Shown: positions 15,802 to 25,064, counted from the first letter of the stretch. The stretch is DNA of 64,000 nt from Pelomonas sp. Root1217 (GCF_001425705.1 NZ_LMDC01000012.1:663294-727293); one strand, 5' to 3'. A program made the numbers and translations. The notes: a model not told the origin generated them from the letters alone.

Positions 15802-17450
15802 TGGCGGCTGCCGCCGCCGAGGCCGGCGTGAGCTGGCCTCGGCGTGTCCATCAGGCACTGATGCCGGACTACAACCGCAAGGCGGCGGTGTATTGGTGGG
15901 CGGTGGTCTGTATCGGCGCGGTGGTGCTCGCGCACTCGTTGCGCCACGTCGTGAGCCTTTCGCCGGATGCCTGGTTGCGCGTGGTGGGCGGTACGCTGCT
16001 GGCGATGCTGGCCGGGCTGGTGCCGGTGCGGATTCCGCGTTCAACGAACTCGTTCACTGCCGGCGAGATCTTCATCTTCCTGTTGCTGCTGCTGAACGGG
16101 CCGGAGGCCGCGGCCGTGGCGTCGGCGGCGGAAGCACTGGTCGGTGCCTGGCGCACCTCCAAGCGCTGGACCAGCCGCATCGCCAGCCCCGCGATGGCGG
16201 CCATTGCCATGTTCAGCGCCGGTACGGTGCTGCACGTTGCGCTGGGTGAACTGCGCAACCATCAACTGGAGAGCGACAGCCTGATCCTGCTGGGCGCCAT
16301 TCTGTTTGCGCTCGGCTACTTCGTGCTGAACACCGTGATGGCCACGGCGGTGCCGCGGCTCAAGCGCAACGAGCCGCTGTCGGTCCGGGCCTTCGTCGAC
16401 GCATTCGGCTGGCTTGGCATCGCCTATGCGGGCAACGCCTCGGTGGCGACATTGCTGTTCCTCAGCTTTCGGCAGTCGGGCATCGTCGTCGTCGTCGCGG
16501 CCACGCCGATCATCGTGATCCTGCTGACGACCGGCCACTTCTTCTTCCGCCGCGAGGAAGCGGCCGAAGCGGTGCGCAAGGCGCGTGAGCAGCAATTGGC
16601 GCAGAAGCAGGCGCTGGAGAACGCGCGCCAGTCGGGCATGGCCGAGATCGCCACCAACGTGCTGCACAACGTGGGCAATGTGCTCAACAGCGTCAACGTG
16701 TCAGCCGAGCTGATCAGCGGCAAGGTTCGCAGTTCGGAGGCGGCGGGGCTGGCCCGCGCGGTGGCGCTGCTGGACGCGCATGCGCACGACCTGGGCGACT
16801 ACCTCACCCGCGACGCGCGCGGGAAGTTGCTGCCAAGCTACCTAAAGCAACTTTCGGTGGCGGTGGCCGAGGAGCGCCAGCAGATCCTTGACGAGCTGGC
16901 GGCGCTGACGCGCAGCGTGCGCCACATCAAGGAAATCGTGGCGACGCAGCAGTCCTACGCCGGCGCGTCCAGCATGGTCGAATCGACGCGCATCACCGAC
17001 TTGATCGAGGATGCGCTGCGCATCGATACCGGTGGCATCGGTCCGCTGCGCGTGGAGCGCGAATTCGAGGATGTGCCGGCATTGATGCTGGACAAGCACC
17101 GGACGCTGCTGATCCTGGTGAACCTGATCGGCAACGCGCGCCATGCGGTGCTGCAGGCGTCGCCCGGCGTCGGGCAATGCATCGTGGTGCGGGTGCGGGC
17201 GGTTGAAGGCGATCGCCTCCAGGTGGCCGTTGCCGACAACGGTTGCGGCATCGCGCCGGAGAATCTCACGCGCATCTTTGCGCACGGGTTCACGACCAAG
17301 CAGGACGGCCACGGGTTTGGCTTGCACAGCTGCGTGTTGGCAGCGCAGGAGATGGGCGGTACGCTGATTGCCCACAGCGACGGTCCCGGAACCGGGGCCA
17401 CCTTCACGCTTGAGCTACCTCTGACCGCTGCCACGGACACCCAGGCATGA
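15798..17450 (+). CDS. Membrane-bound sensor histidine kinase with LHNVGN H-box
   Basis: A 550-residue kinase. Residues about 30-250 contain some six to seven hydrophobic helices forming an integral-membrane sensor. A short coiled coil (REEAAEAVRKAREQQLAQKQ) leads to an unusual phospho-acceptor region, EIATNVLHNVGNVLNSVNVS. This belongs to the histidine kinase subclass with an HNxxN box instead of HExxTP. The HATPase region has NLIGNARHAVLQ, VADNGCGI and a GHGFGLHS lid. There is no receiver domain. It overlaps the protease gene upstream and the REC-kinase downstream by four bases each, so all three proteins should be made together. Confidence 0.92.
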   Translation: MMAAAAAEAGVSWPRRVHQALMPDYNRKAAVYWWAVVCIGAVVLAHSLRHVVSLSPDAWLRVVGGTLLAMLAGLVPVRIPRSTNSFTAGEIFIFLLLLLNGPEAAAVASAAEALVGAWRTSKRWTSRIASPAMAAIAMFSAGTVLHVALGELRNHQLESDSLILLGAILFALGYFVLNTVMATAVPRLKRNEPLSVRAFVDAFGWLGIAYAGNASVATLLFLSFRQSGIVVVVAATPIIVILLTTGHFFFRREEAAEAVRKAREQQLAQKQALENARQSGMAEIATNVLHNVGNVLNSVNVSAELISGKVRSSEAAGLARAVALLDAHAHDLGDYLTRDARGKLLPSYLKQLSVAVAEERQQILDELAALTRSVRHIKEIVATQQSYAGASSMVESTRITDLIEDALRIDTGGIGPLRVEREFEDVPALMLDKHRTLLILVNLIGNARHAVLQASPGVGQCIVVRVRAVEGDRLQVAVADNGCGIAPENLTRIFAHGFTTKQDGHGFGLHSCVLAAQEMGGTLIAHSDGPGTGATFTLELPLTAATDTQA

Positions 17451-18859
17451 ACTCCTTCGAGAACCGTCGCGTCCTGCTGGTCGACGACATGCCGACGATC
17501 CATGAGGATTTCCGCAAGATCCTCGCGCCGGAGATCGGCGCCGCTTCGGCGCTGGAAGCCGCCAAGGCGGCGTTGTTCGGCGACGAGATCACCGCAGCCG
17601 CCCAGCCGTTCGAACTCGACTCGGCCTACCAGGGCCAGGAAGGCCTGGCCCGCGTGGTCGAGGCGCTGGCGCAGGGCCGGCCCTATGCGGTGGCCTTCGT
17701 CGACATGCGCATGCCGCCCGGCTGGGATGGCGTGGAGACGGTCGAGCGCCTTTGGCGGGCCGACCCGAGACTGCAGGTGGTCTTCTGCACCGCCTACTCC
17801 GATGCCTCATGGGAGGAGGTGCTGCAGCGCCTGGACACCCGCGACCGCCTGCTCATCCTGAAAAAGCCCTTCGACAACATCGAGGTGAGCCAGCTGGCCA
17901 ACGCGCTGGCTGCGAAATGGCAGGCCACGCAGCAGGCTGCCGCGCAGATCGATCAGCTGGAAGCCGCGGTGGCCGCTCGCACCACCCAGTTGACGCAGGC
18001 GAACACGGCGCTGCAGGCGGAAATCACCGAGCGCAAGCAACTCGAGACCCAGCTGGTGCAATCACAGAGCCTGGCGTCCATCGGGCAGCTCGCCGCCGGC
18101 GTGGCGCACGAAATCAACAACCCGATCGGCTACGTCTTTGCGAACCACGGCACGCTGGATACCTACCAGGAGCAGTTGTTCGGGCTGCTCGGCGCCTACC
18201 GCGCGGCCGAGGGCCAGCTGCCCGCGAGCCTGGCCGCATCGCTTGCTGCACAGAGGGAACAGGTGGGCCTGGACTACCTGCACGACGACATGCCGGCGCT
18301 GATCCAGGAGTCGCGCGAGGGCCTGATGCGGGTTCGCCAGATCGTGCAGGACTTGAAGGATTTCTCACGCGTCGACGCCGGGCAGGAATGGCAGCGCGTC
18401 GACCTTCACGCGGGCATCGAATCCACGCTCAACCTGGTCGCTGGCGAAGTGCAGCACAAGGCCGACCTGGTGCGGGAGTTCGACCGCTTGCCGGAAGTCG
18501 ACTGCATGCCGTCGCAGATCAACCAGGTGGTCTTGAACCTGGTCGTCAACGCAGCCCATGCGATCGACAACGGGGTTCGCGGCACGATCACGCTTCGAAC
18601 CGGTTGCGAAGGCGACGCGCATGTGTGGCTGGAAGTGGCCGACACCGGCTGCGGCATGCCGCAGGAAGTGCTCGGTCGCATCTTCGAGCCCTTCTACACC
18701 ACCAAGCCGATCGGCCAGGGCAGAGGGCTTGGGCTGTCCTTGTCCTACGGCATCGTGCAAAAGCACGCCGGGCGCATCGACGTGCACAGCCAGGTCGGCA
18801 GCGGCACGACCTTCCGTGTCACGCTGCCGATGCGGCGCGCCGAGGCGACGCCGGGCTGA
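17447..18859 (+). CDS. Response regulator-histidine kinase fusion (REC-HisKA-HATPase)
   Basis: A 470-residue soluble protein with reversed hybrid architecture. An N-terminal receiver (about 8-150, phospho-acceptor Asp86 in AFVDMRMPPG, Lys140 in LKKPF) has a long insertion between its first strands. A coiled coil follows (about 165-210), then HisKA with GVAHEINNPIG (His221), then HATPase with QVVLNLVVNAAHA, DTGCGMP and GRGLGLSLSYGI. It could receive phosphate from the membrane kinase encoded just upstream and pass the signal through its own kinase core. No DNA-binding or cyclase output is present. It is the last gene of the riboswitch-led operon. Confidence 0.94.
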   Translation: MNSFENRRVLLVDDMPTIHEDFRKILAPEIGAASALEAAKAALFGDEITAAAQPFELDSAYQGQEGLARVVEALAQGRPYAVAFVDMRMPPGWDGVETVERLWRADPRLQVVFCTAYSDASWEEVLQRLDTRDRLLILKKPFDNIEVSQLANALAAKWQATQQAAAQIDQLEAAVAARTTQLTQANTALQAEITERKQLETQLVQSQSLASIGQLAAGVAHEINNPIGYVFANHGTLDTYQEQLFGLLGAYRAAEGQLPASLAASLAAQREQVGLDYLHDDMPALIQESREGLMRVRQIVQDLKDFSRVDAGQEWQRVDLHAGIESTLNLVAGEVQHKADLVREFDRLPEVDCMPSQINQVVLNLVVNAAHAIDNGVRGTITLRTGCEGDAHVWLEVADTGCGMPQEVLGRIFEPFYTTKPIGQGRGLGLSLSYGIVQKHAGRIDVHSQVGSGTTFRVTLPMRRAEATPG

Positions 18860-18895
18860 GTGCGGTGACAGGGCCCAGGCCGGTGCACCGAACGG

Positions 18896-20545
18896 CTACT
18901 GCGCCAACCACCCCGCCAACTTTTCCGCAATCATCAACGTCGGCGAATTCGTGTTGCCGCTCGTGATTGTCGGCATCACGCTCGCGTCGGCGATGCGCAA
19001 ACCGCTCACGCCGCGCACGCGCAGCCGCGAGTCGACCACCGCGCCGGGGTCGTCCTTGCGGCCCATGCGGCAGGTGCCCACGGGGTGGAAGATGGTCGTC
19101 GCGATGTCGCCGGCCAGGCGCGCCAGTTCCTCGTCGGTCTGGTATTGCGGCCCGGGCTTGTATTCCTCGGGCTTGAAGCCGGCCAGCGCTGGTTGGGACA
19201 CGATGCGGCGCGTCAGCTTCAGGCTCTCGGCAGCGACATGCCGGTCCGCGTCGGTGGAAAGGTAGTTGGGCCGGATGGCCGGCGCCACGGTCGCGTCGGG
19301 CGAAGTGGCGAGCACGGTGCCGCGGCTGGTCGGGTTGAGGTTGCAGACGCTGGCCGTGAAGGCGTTGAAGCCATGCAAGGGCTCACCGAAAGCGTCCAGC
19401 GACAGCGGCTGCACGTGGTATTCCAGGTCGGGCCAGACCTTGTCGGGGTGGCTGCGCGTGAAGGCGCCGAGCTGGCTGGGCGCCATGCTCATCGGGCCGC
19501 TGCGGCGCAGCGCATATTCCAGGCCAATCATGGCCTTGCCCAGCAGCGAGGCCGAGCGCGTGTTCAGCGTCTTCGCGCCGTCGACCTTGTAGACAGCGCG
19601 GATCTGCAGGTGGTCCTGCAGGTTGGCGCCGACGCCGGTCAGGTGCTGCTCAACGGTGATGCCCAGGCTCTGCAGCAGATCTGCCGGGCCGAGGCCGCTG
19701 AGCTGCAGGATCTGCGGCGAGCCGATGGCGCCGGCCGCGAGGATGACCTCGCCACCGACGTTGAGCCAGGGCTGTTCGACGCCATGAGGGGTCAGCACCT
19801 CGACGCCGCTGCAGCGCAGACCCGTGTCGTCTTTGAGCAGGCGCAGCTTGCGCACCTGGGCGCCCGTCCACAGCTCGAAGTTGGGCCGCCCGAACGTGGT
19901 TGGCCGCAGGAAGGCCTTGGCCGTGTTCCAGCGCCAACCCTTCTTCTGGTTGACCTCGAAATAGCCCACGCCTTCGTTGTTGCCAGCGTTGAAGTCGCTC
20001 GTGGCCGGGACGCCGGCCTGAGTTGCGGCGGTGGCGAATGCATCGAGGATGGGCCAGCGCAGGCGCTGCTGCTCAACCCGCCACTCGCCCTTGTGGCCGT
20101 GCACGGCGGCAAAGCCCTCGGGCGCCGTCGTGGGCTTGTCCAGCCGCCAGTGGTTCTCGTGCTTGCGAAAGGCCCGCAGCACGCGCTCCCAGCGCCAGGT
20201 GTCGTCTCCCGTGACCTCGGCCCAGTGCTCGTAGTCGCGGCTCTGGCCGCGCATATAGATCATGCCGTTGATGCTGGAGCTGCCGCCCAGCACCTTGCCG
20301 CGCGGGTAGCGCAGGCTGCGGCCGTTCAGCCCGGCCTCGGCCTCGGTGTTGAAGCACCAGTCGGTGCGCGGGTTGCCGATGCAGTAGAGATAACCGACGG
20401 GAATGTGAATCCAGTGGTAGTCGTCCTTGCCGCCGGCCTCGATGAGCAGGACGCGCTTGTCGGGCTTGGCGCTGAGCCGGTTCGCGAGCAGGCAGCCGGC
20501 GGTGCCGGCGCCCACGATGATGTAGTCGAAACCTTGTCGGGACAT
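18896..20545 (-). CDS. GMC-family FAD oxidoreductase (choline dehydrogenase-like)
   Basis: A 549-residue flavoenzyme. It has the N-terminal ADP-binding motif IIVGAGTAGCLLANRLS, GMC signature 1 (GKVLGGSSSINGMIYMRG), signature 2 (GAIGSPQILQLSGLGP) and the C-terminal active-site region with HPVGTCRMG and TSGNTNSPTLMIAEK. GMC enzymes oxidise alcohols. This group is annotated as choline dehydrogenase-like or alcohol dehydrogenase, but the real substrate is not determined by the sequence. It begins 44 bases after creD on the same strand and may be co-transcribed. It has no signal peptide. Confidence 0.93.
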   Translation of the reverse strand: MSRQGFDYIIVGAGTAGCLLANRLSAKPDKRVLLIEAGGKDDYHWIHIPVGYLYCIGNPRTDWCFNTEAEAGLNGRSLRYPRGKVLGGSSSINGMIYMRGQSRDYEHWAEVTGDDTWRWERVLRAFRKHENHWRLDKPTTAPEGFAAVHGHKGEWRVEQQRLRWPILDAFATAATQAGVPATSDFNAGNNEGVGYFEVNQKKGWRWNTAKAFLRPTTFGRPNFELWTGAQVRKLRLLKDDTGLRCSGVEVLTPHGVEQPWLNVGGEVILAAGAIGSPQILQLSGLGPADLLQSLGITVEQHLTGVGANLQDHLQIRAVYKVDGAKTLNTRSASLLGKAMIGLEYALRRSGPMSMAPSQLGAFTRSHPDKVWPDLEYHVQPLSLDAFGEPLHGFNAFTASVCNLNPTSRGTVLATSPDATVAPAIRPNYLSTDADRHVAAESLKLTRRIVSQPALAGFKPEEYKPGPQYQTDEELARLAGDIATTIFHPVGTCRMGRKDDPGAVVDSRLRVRGVSGLRIADASVMPTITSGNTNSPTLMIAEKLAGWLAQ

Positions 20546-20589
20546 TGAGCGCTAACTGGGCGTGCGGAGGGCGAAACCCCGAGCGTACG

Positions 20590-21882
20590 TCACTCGGCGT
20601 TGGCGCTCCCCAGGCGGTACCAGTCCAGCTTGCGTGTCAGCGTCATCACGGTGGCAAGCACGGTGAACAACAAGATGGCGCCGATGGCCAGGGCCGCTTG
20701 CTCGCGGCTCAGCAGCACGTACAGCGCGCCGTAGAGCAACGCGATGCCACTGCCGAAGGCCGCGCCGCGCAGCCAGCCGCCCAGCATGGCGGCGGCGTAT
20801 TGCGTCAGCACCAGGGCCGCCGCTCCGGCCGCGATCAGGTAGGCCACCAGGAAGGGCAGGTGCTCCGACAGGCTGAGCAGCAGCAGGAAGAACAGGCTCA
20901 GAGCCAGGCCCACGAGCAGATATTGCACCGGGTGCACGCGCCGGCCGGTCAGCAATTCGGTGAGGCCAACGGTGACGAAGGTCAGCGCGATGAACATCAG
21001 GCCGTACTTGATGGCACGGTCGCTCATCACATAGGGGTTCACGGGGTCGATCAGGTCAACGGCGAGCGTGTCCAGGTTGCCCTTGCCGGCGATCACGTCG
21101 GCGACGCCGCCGCTGGCCAGTTCGGTGACCTGCCAACGCGCCTTGAAGCCGTCGTCGCTGATGTCGCTGCCCGTGGGCAGGAAGCGCCCGCCAAAGCTCG
21201 GATGCGGCCAGCTGGATTCCAGCGTCATGGTCGTGTCGCTGGCGGCCGGCACGAGGGCCAGGCTTTGCGTGCCGGCCAGGTCCACGACCAGCTTCAGCTC
21301 AAGGCGTTCGCCGGCAGCCGGGGCCGGCAGCACGGCATGCAGGCCAGAGGGGTAGGCGGTGTCCGTCGTGCCGGGCCTGACGGTCAACGCGTGGCCGTCG
21401 CGCGTCAGCGTGACCTTGCGCAGGCCGCGGGCATCCTTGGCTGAGAACATCGCGATGACATCGCCGCATTCGACGTGGCCGCCGGCGTTGTCGGGCCGGG
21501 GTGTCAGGCCGGAGGTTTCCTCCCAGCGCGCCAGCAGGGTCAGCTTGCCGGCGTAGGTGTTGACCTTGAACAGGCCGCGATGGCGTGGGTCGGGCACGAG
21601 GTCGCCACTCACCTGCAACTGCGCGGGCGGCAACCGATGCGCGAAGTTGCGGGTCTGAACGCCATCCTTGTAGGGCGCCCAGGTCTCGGTGCATTGGCGC
21701 AGCAGGATGGGGCCTAGCAGCGTCTGCGGGCCCGCGAGCGACTGTTCGACGTTCTGCTCAGCCTCGCGCTGCCGGGCCTGGCGCTCATGCGCAAGACCGC
21801 GGATTTCGCCGAGCACGACGACCAGCAGCAGGGTGATGACGGCCAGGATGACCAGCTTGAGGAAGAGGGGGTGCTTGTTCAT
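20590..21882 (-). CDS. creD: CreD inner-membrane protein
   Basis: A 430-residue membrane protein with an N-terminal helix (LVILAVITLLLVVVLGEI), a large periplasmic domain beginning with QNVEQSLAGPQTLLGPIL, and a C-terminal block of four to five helices (about 300-425). This is the typical CreD layout. CreD is the classic output of the CreBC two-component system, and in E. coli affects colicin tolerance and envelope integrity. A perfect CreB box (TTCAC-N6-TTCAC) lies 43 bases upstream of its start, between creC and creD. The start at 21882 is MNKHPLF, the Met before the first helix. Confidence 0.93.
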   Translation of the reverse strand: MNKHPLFLKLVILAVITLLLVVVLGEIRGLAHERQARQREAEQNVEQSLAGPQTLLGPILLRQCTETWAPYKDGVQTRNFAHRLPPAQLQVSGDLVPDPRHRGLFKVNTYAGKLTLLARWEETSGLTPRPDNAGGHVECGDVIAMFSAKDARGLRKVTLTRDGHALTVRPGTTDTAYPSGLHAVLPAPAAGERLELKLVVDLAGTQSLALVPAASDTTMTLESSWPHPSFGGRFLPTGSDISDDGFKARWQVTELASGGVADVIAGKGNLDTLAVDLIDPVNPYVMSDRAIKYGLMFIALTFVTVGLTELLTGRRVHPVQYLLVGLALSLFFLLLLSLSEHLPFLVAYLIAAGAAALVLTQYAAAMLGGWLRGAAFGSGIALLYGALYVLLSREQAALAIGAILLFTVLATVMTLTRKLDWYRLGSANAE

Positions 21883-21924
21883 GCCGCCAGCATCGCCAGC
21901 GGCGGTGAGCGGACAACGAAGTGT

Positions 21925-21940
21925 GTGAAGTGAGGGTGAA
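21925..21940 (-). promoter_or_regulatory. Cre tag (CreB-binding site TTCAC-N6-TTCAC)
   Basis: Read on the minus strand, 21940-21925 is TTCAC, six bases, TTCAC. This exactly matches the CreB direct-repeat consensus known from E. coli. It sits in the 59-base gap between creC and creD, upstream of creD, so CreB can probably activate creD separately from the rest of the operon. Confidence 0.8.
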
Positions 21941-21941
21941 G

Positions 21942-23363
21942 TCAGCGCGGAAGAACCAAGCTGACGCGCAGCCCGGGCCCCGCCGCCTCGAAAGCCAGCC
22001 ATCCGCCATGCAGTTCGGCCACGCGGCGCGCAATGGCCAGGCCCAGACCCGAGCCTTTGACGAGGCTGCCGGGCCGCGCCGTGGAGAAGAAGCGTTTGCC
22101 CAACTGGGCAAACGCCGCCGCGGGTACGCCGGGGCCGCGGTCGCGCAGCGTCAGGCGCGCAGTCGTTGGCGTCGCGTTGACGGCCAGTTCGAGCATGGAG
22201 CCGTCCGGTGCAAAGTCGATGGCGTTGATGAGGAGATTGCCGAAGGCCAGCTCCAGCAGCCCGGTGTCGACCTCGATGGCCACGGCCTCGCGAGCCGTCC
22301 AGGTGATGCCCAGACCTTTTTGCGCGAGGCGCGGCCCCTGTCGTTCCAGCTGGGCCTCGGCCCAGTCGGCCAGCGCAATCCGCTGGGGCTCGCCCGGCCC
22401 CACCTGGGCCTCCAGCTGCGACAGCGCCAGCACGCGCTCCACCAGCGTCTGCAGCCGCGCGGTCTGGTCCAGCACCTGGGCGGCGAAGCGCTGGCGGTCG
22501 GCGGCGGGCAGCTCGTCCTGCAGCAGCTCGCCGCTGGCGCGCAGCGCGGCCAGCGGGCTCTTCAGTTCATGCGTTAACGCGCGCACGTCGTGTTCGAGCT
22601 GCTCGCGGCCTTCGAGGCGGCGGCGCATGTCGTCCATGGCATGGGCGAGGTCACCCAACTCGCCGGGCATGGCCGGCGGAGCAATCGCCTGGCCGGCCTG
22701 GGCCTGCTGGGCATAGCGGCGCAGCCGCCGTACCGAGGCGACGAGCCACAACGTCACCGCGACACCGATGACAAGGCTGGCCGCAAGCAGCACCGCGCCA
22801 GCCCAGAACACGCGGCGCTCGGCGCGGTCGATGAAGCGCTGCACGCTGGCCACCGGCTTGGCGACGCTGACGACGCCCAGCGTGCGGCCGTCCTTGAGGA
22901 TGGGCGCCGCGACGACGAGGATGGTGCTGCGGTCGTCCGCGGAATAGCGCGTCGAGCGCGCGCCGTAGTCGCCACGCAGCGTCAGCGCCACGTCGCGCCA
23001 CCGCGAATAGTCCTGGCCCACGGCCGAGGGTTGGCCGGAGTCGAGCACGACGCGGCCGCGCGCATCGGTCACATAGATGCGCAGGTCCAGGCTCTGCTTG
23101 CGCAGCCCCCAGATCGGCACGTCGACCTCGCGCTTCACATAGCGCTGCAGCCGCTCGGCAAGAGGGCTGCCGGGTTTGAGGCCGTTGGCGTCCATCTCGT
23201 CGGCGGCGGTCTCGGCCATCAGATGTGCCGTATCCACCATCAGGTCCTCCATGACCTCGCGCACGCTGGGCTTGACCTCGGCCAGGAAGACTTTGAGTAG
23301 CAGCACAGCACTCAGGCCGGCAATCAGGAAGAAGCCGAAGAAGACTCTGAGGCCCAATCTCAT
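21942..23363 (-). CDS. creC: CreC sensor histidine kinase
   Basis: A 473-residue inner-membrane kinase. Helix 1 (about 7-25) and helix 2 (about 185-208) flank a periplasmic sensor with IYVTDARGRVVLDSG and VVAAPILKDGRTLGVVS, as in CreC. A HAMP-like region follows, then HisKA with ALTHELKSPLAAL (His265) and HATPase with NLLINAIDFA, DRGPGVP and GSGLGLAIARRV. It lies ten bases after creB and is followed by the cre tag and creD, so the assignment is supported by both sequence and context. Confidence 0.94.
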   Translation of the reverse strand: MRLGLRVFFGFFLIAGLSAVLLLKVFLAEVKPSVREVMEDLMVDTAHLMAETAADEMDANGLKPGSPLAERLQRYVKREVDVPIWGLRKQSLDLRIYVTDARGRVVLDSGQPSAVGQDYSRWRDVALTLRGDYGARSTRYSADDRSTILVVAAPILKDGRTLGVVSVAKPVASVQRFIDRAERRVFWAGAVLLAASLVIGVAVTLWLVASVRRLRRYAQQAQAGQAIAPPAMPGELGDLAHAMDDMRRRLEGREQLEHDVRALTHELKSPLAALRASGELLQDELPAADRQRFAAQVLDQTARLQTLVERVLALSQLEAQVGPGEPQRIALADWAEAQLERQGPRLAQKGLGITWTAREAVAIEVDTGLLELAFGNLLINAIDFAPDGSMLELAVNATPTTARLTLRDRGPGVPAAAFAQLGKRFFSTARPGSLVKGSGLGLAIARRVAELHGGWLAFEAAGPGLRVSLVLPR

Positions 23364-23373
23364 GATTCGGCCA

Positions 23374-24042
23374 TCAGGGTTCCAGCGAGTAACCGAGACC
23401 TCGATGTGTCTTGATCGGGTCGCGCTCCGGCGCCGCCTCGCGCAGCTTGGCGCGCAGCGTCTTGATGTGGGTGTCCACGGTGCGGTCCGTGCTTTCGGCG
23501 CTGCTGCCCCAGACGGCGTCCAGCAACGCGTCGCGGCTGTGGATGCGCTGCGGCGCGCGCAGCAGATGCGTCAGCAGGCCGAGCTCCAGCTTGGTGAGGT
23601 TGAGCGGCGCGCCGTCCAGGCTGACTCGCGTGCCGTCGACCGTGAAGCCCAGCGTTGGCGCGGGCGCGGCCTGGGCGCGGCGCAGCAGGGCGCGCACGCG
23701 GGCGACCAGCTCGCGCGGGCTGAAGGGCTTGGCGAGGTAGTCGTCGGCGCCCAGCTCCAGGCCGAGCACGCGGTCCATCTCCTCGCTGCGCGCGCTCAGC
23801 ACGATGATGGGCAGGCGAGCGAGCGGGCCATTGCGCAGCTCTCGACACAAGTCCAGGCCGTGGCCGTCGGGCAGGCCGATATCGAGGACGAGCAGCTCGG
23901 GTGCCGGTGCCGCGCGCAGGCGCTCGCGGGCCTCGGCCAGCCAGGCGCGGTGCTCGACGACGAAGCCCTCGCGCTTCAGGGCGAAGGCGACCGTGTCCGC
24001 GATGGCGGGGTCGTCCTCCAGCAGCAGGATGGTGACGCTCAA
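23374..24042 (-). CDS. creB: CreB response regulator
   Basis: A 222-residue OmpR-family regulator. The receiver has EDD at 9-11, Asp54 (LVLDIG), Ser in IIVLSAR and Lys in LAKPF. The C-terminal winged helix has LTKLELGLLTHLL, DTHIKTLRAKLRE and THRGLGYSL. CreB binds TTCAC-N6-TTCAC repeats, and one perfect copy lies before creD in this cluster. Its ATG overlaps the nitronate monooxygenase stop (ATGA), so the two-component genes sit at the end of a longer transcription unit. Confidence 0.94.
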   Translation of the reverse strand: MSVTILLLEDDPAIADTVAFALKREGFVVEHRAWLAEARERLRAAPAPELLVLDIGLPDGHGLDLCRELRNGPLARLPIIVLSARSEEMDRVLGLELGADDYLAKPFSPRELVARVRALLRRAQAAPAPTLGFTVDGTRVSLDGAPLNLTKLELGLLTHLLRAPQRIHSRDALLDAVWGSSAESTDRTVDTHIKTLRAKLREAAPERDPIKTHRGLGYSLEP

Positions 24043-25064
24043 GCGTGCCAGCCCTTCGCGAGTGCCGCGACGAGTTCAGCCGCTGTCCCCGGCGCACGGT
24101 TGACCGGCAGCGCCTGCCCGGCCCACAGGCTGATGAAGTCAGCATTGCCCGCCTTGGCCGCCGCCTGGCGCATCGGCCGGCTGGCCGCGTTGGGTTGCGG
24201 GAAGGCGGGCAGCGTCACGCCTTCCAGCTCGCGCGTGACGCGGTTGGCCACGCCGCGGGCCAGGCGGCCGGAGAAGGCGCGGGTCAGCGTCGAATCGGCG
24301 TCGCTCGCGGCCAGCAGGGCGGCGCGGTAGGCCGGCGACAGCGGGCATTCCTCAACCAGCAGGAAGGCCGTGCCGACCGTCACTGCGCTGGCGCCCAGCG
24401 CCTGCGCCGCCGCGACGCCACGTGCGTCGGCGATGCCGCCGGCCGCGATGACGGGGACATCCAGCGCATCGACGAGCTGGGGCACCAGCGCCATCGTGCC
24501 GATCAGCGCACCTTCCACGCTTCCCAGGAAGCCGCCGCGGTGGCCACCGCCTTCGTAGCCTTGGGCGATGACGGCATCCACACCGCTGGCCTGCAGCAGC
24601 AGGCCTTCCGCCACCTGCGTGGCCGTGCCGAGCACAGTGAAACCCTGCGCCTTCAACGCCGCCACGCGCGCCACGCCGGGGTCGCCCATGACGAAGCTGA
24701 TGACGGCCGGCCGGGCGGCGATGGTGGCTTCGAGCTGGGCGTCGAAGTCCTCCTCGAAGCGCTCCGGCCGCGCCGGCGTCGACAGGCCCAGTTCGGTGTG
24801 CCAGGGGGCCAGGCGGGCGAGGTAGGTGTCCAGCGCGCTGTCGTCGCGCAGCCAGGGTTGCGGGCAGAACAGGTTGATGCCGAAGGGCTGGTCGGTGCGC
24901 GCGCGGATGTCGGCGGCGATCTCGGTGATGCGTGCCGGCGTCAGGTAAGCGGCACCGAGCTGGCCGAAGCCGCCGCCTGCGCTGACGGCGGCCACCAGCG
25001 CGGCGCTGGACGCTTCGCCGGCCATCGGCGCCATCCAGATGGGAGGCAGGTCAAACAGGCTCAT
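24039..25064 (-). CDS. Nitronate monooxygenase (2-nitropropane dioxygenase family)
   Basis: A 341-residue FMN-dependent TIM-barrel enzyme that oxidises alkyl nitronates such as propionate 3-nitronate to harmless products. Typical segments are PIWMAPMAGEASS, GQLGAAYLTP, GYEGGGHRGG with the active-site His, VPVIAAGGIADARG and GASAVTVGTAFL. It is on the same strand as MarC (4-base gap upstream) and overlaps creB by four bases. Why a nitronate-detoxifying enzyme is coupled to CreBCD is not known. It may be a simple stress-response grouping. Confidence 0.93.
   Translation of the reverse strand: MSLFDLPPIWMAPMAGEASSAALVAAVSAGGGFGQLGAAYLTPARITEIAADIRARTDQPFGINLFCPQPWLRDDSALDTYLARLAPWHTELGLSTPARPERFEEDFDAQLEATIAARPAVISFVMGDPGVARVAALKAQGFTVLGTATQVAEGLLLQASGVDAVIAQGYEGGGHRGGFLGSVEGALIGTMALVPQLVDALDVPVIAAGGIADARGVAAAQALGASAVTVGTAFLLVEECPLSPAYRAALLAASDADSTLTRAFSGRLARGVANRVTRELEGVTLPAFPQPNAASRPMRQAAAKAGNADFISLWAGQALPVNRAPGTAAELVAALAKGWHA

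Noticed and set aside
13618..16044. 808-residue minus-strand ORF with HALAEHD-like repeats
   Set aside because: It is the antisense of the subtilase and its GVVLSE repeat. The composition is Arg/Ala/His-rich with no domain, while the plus-strand frame has a full catalytic triad.
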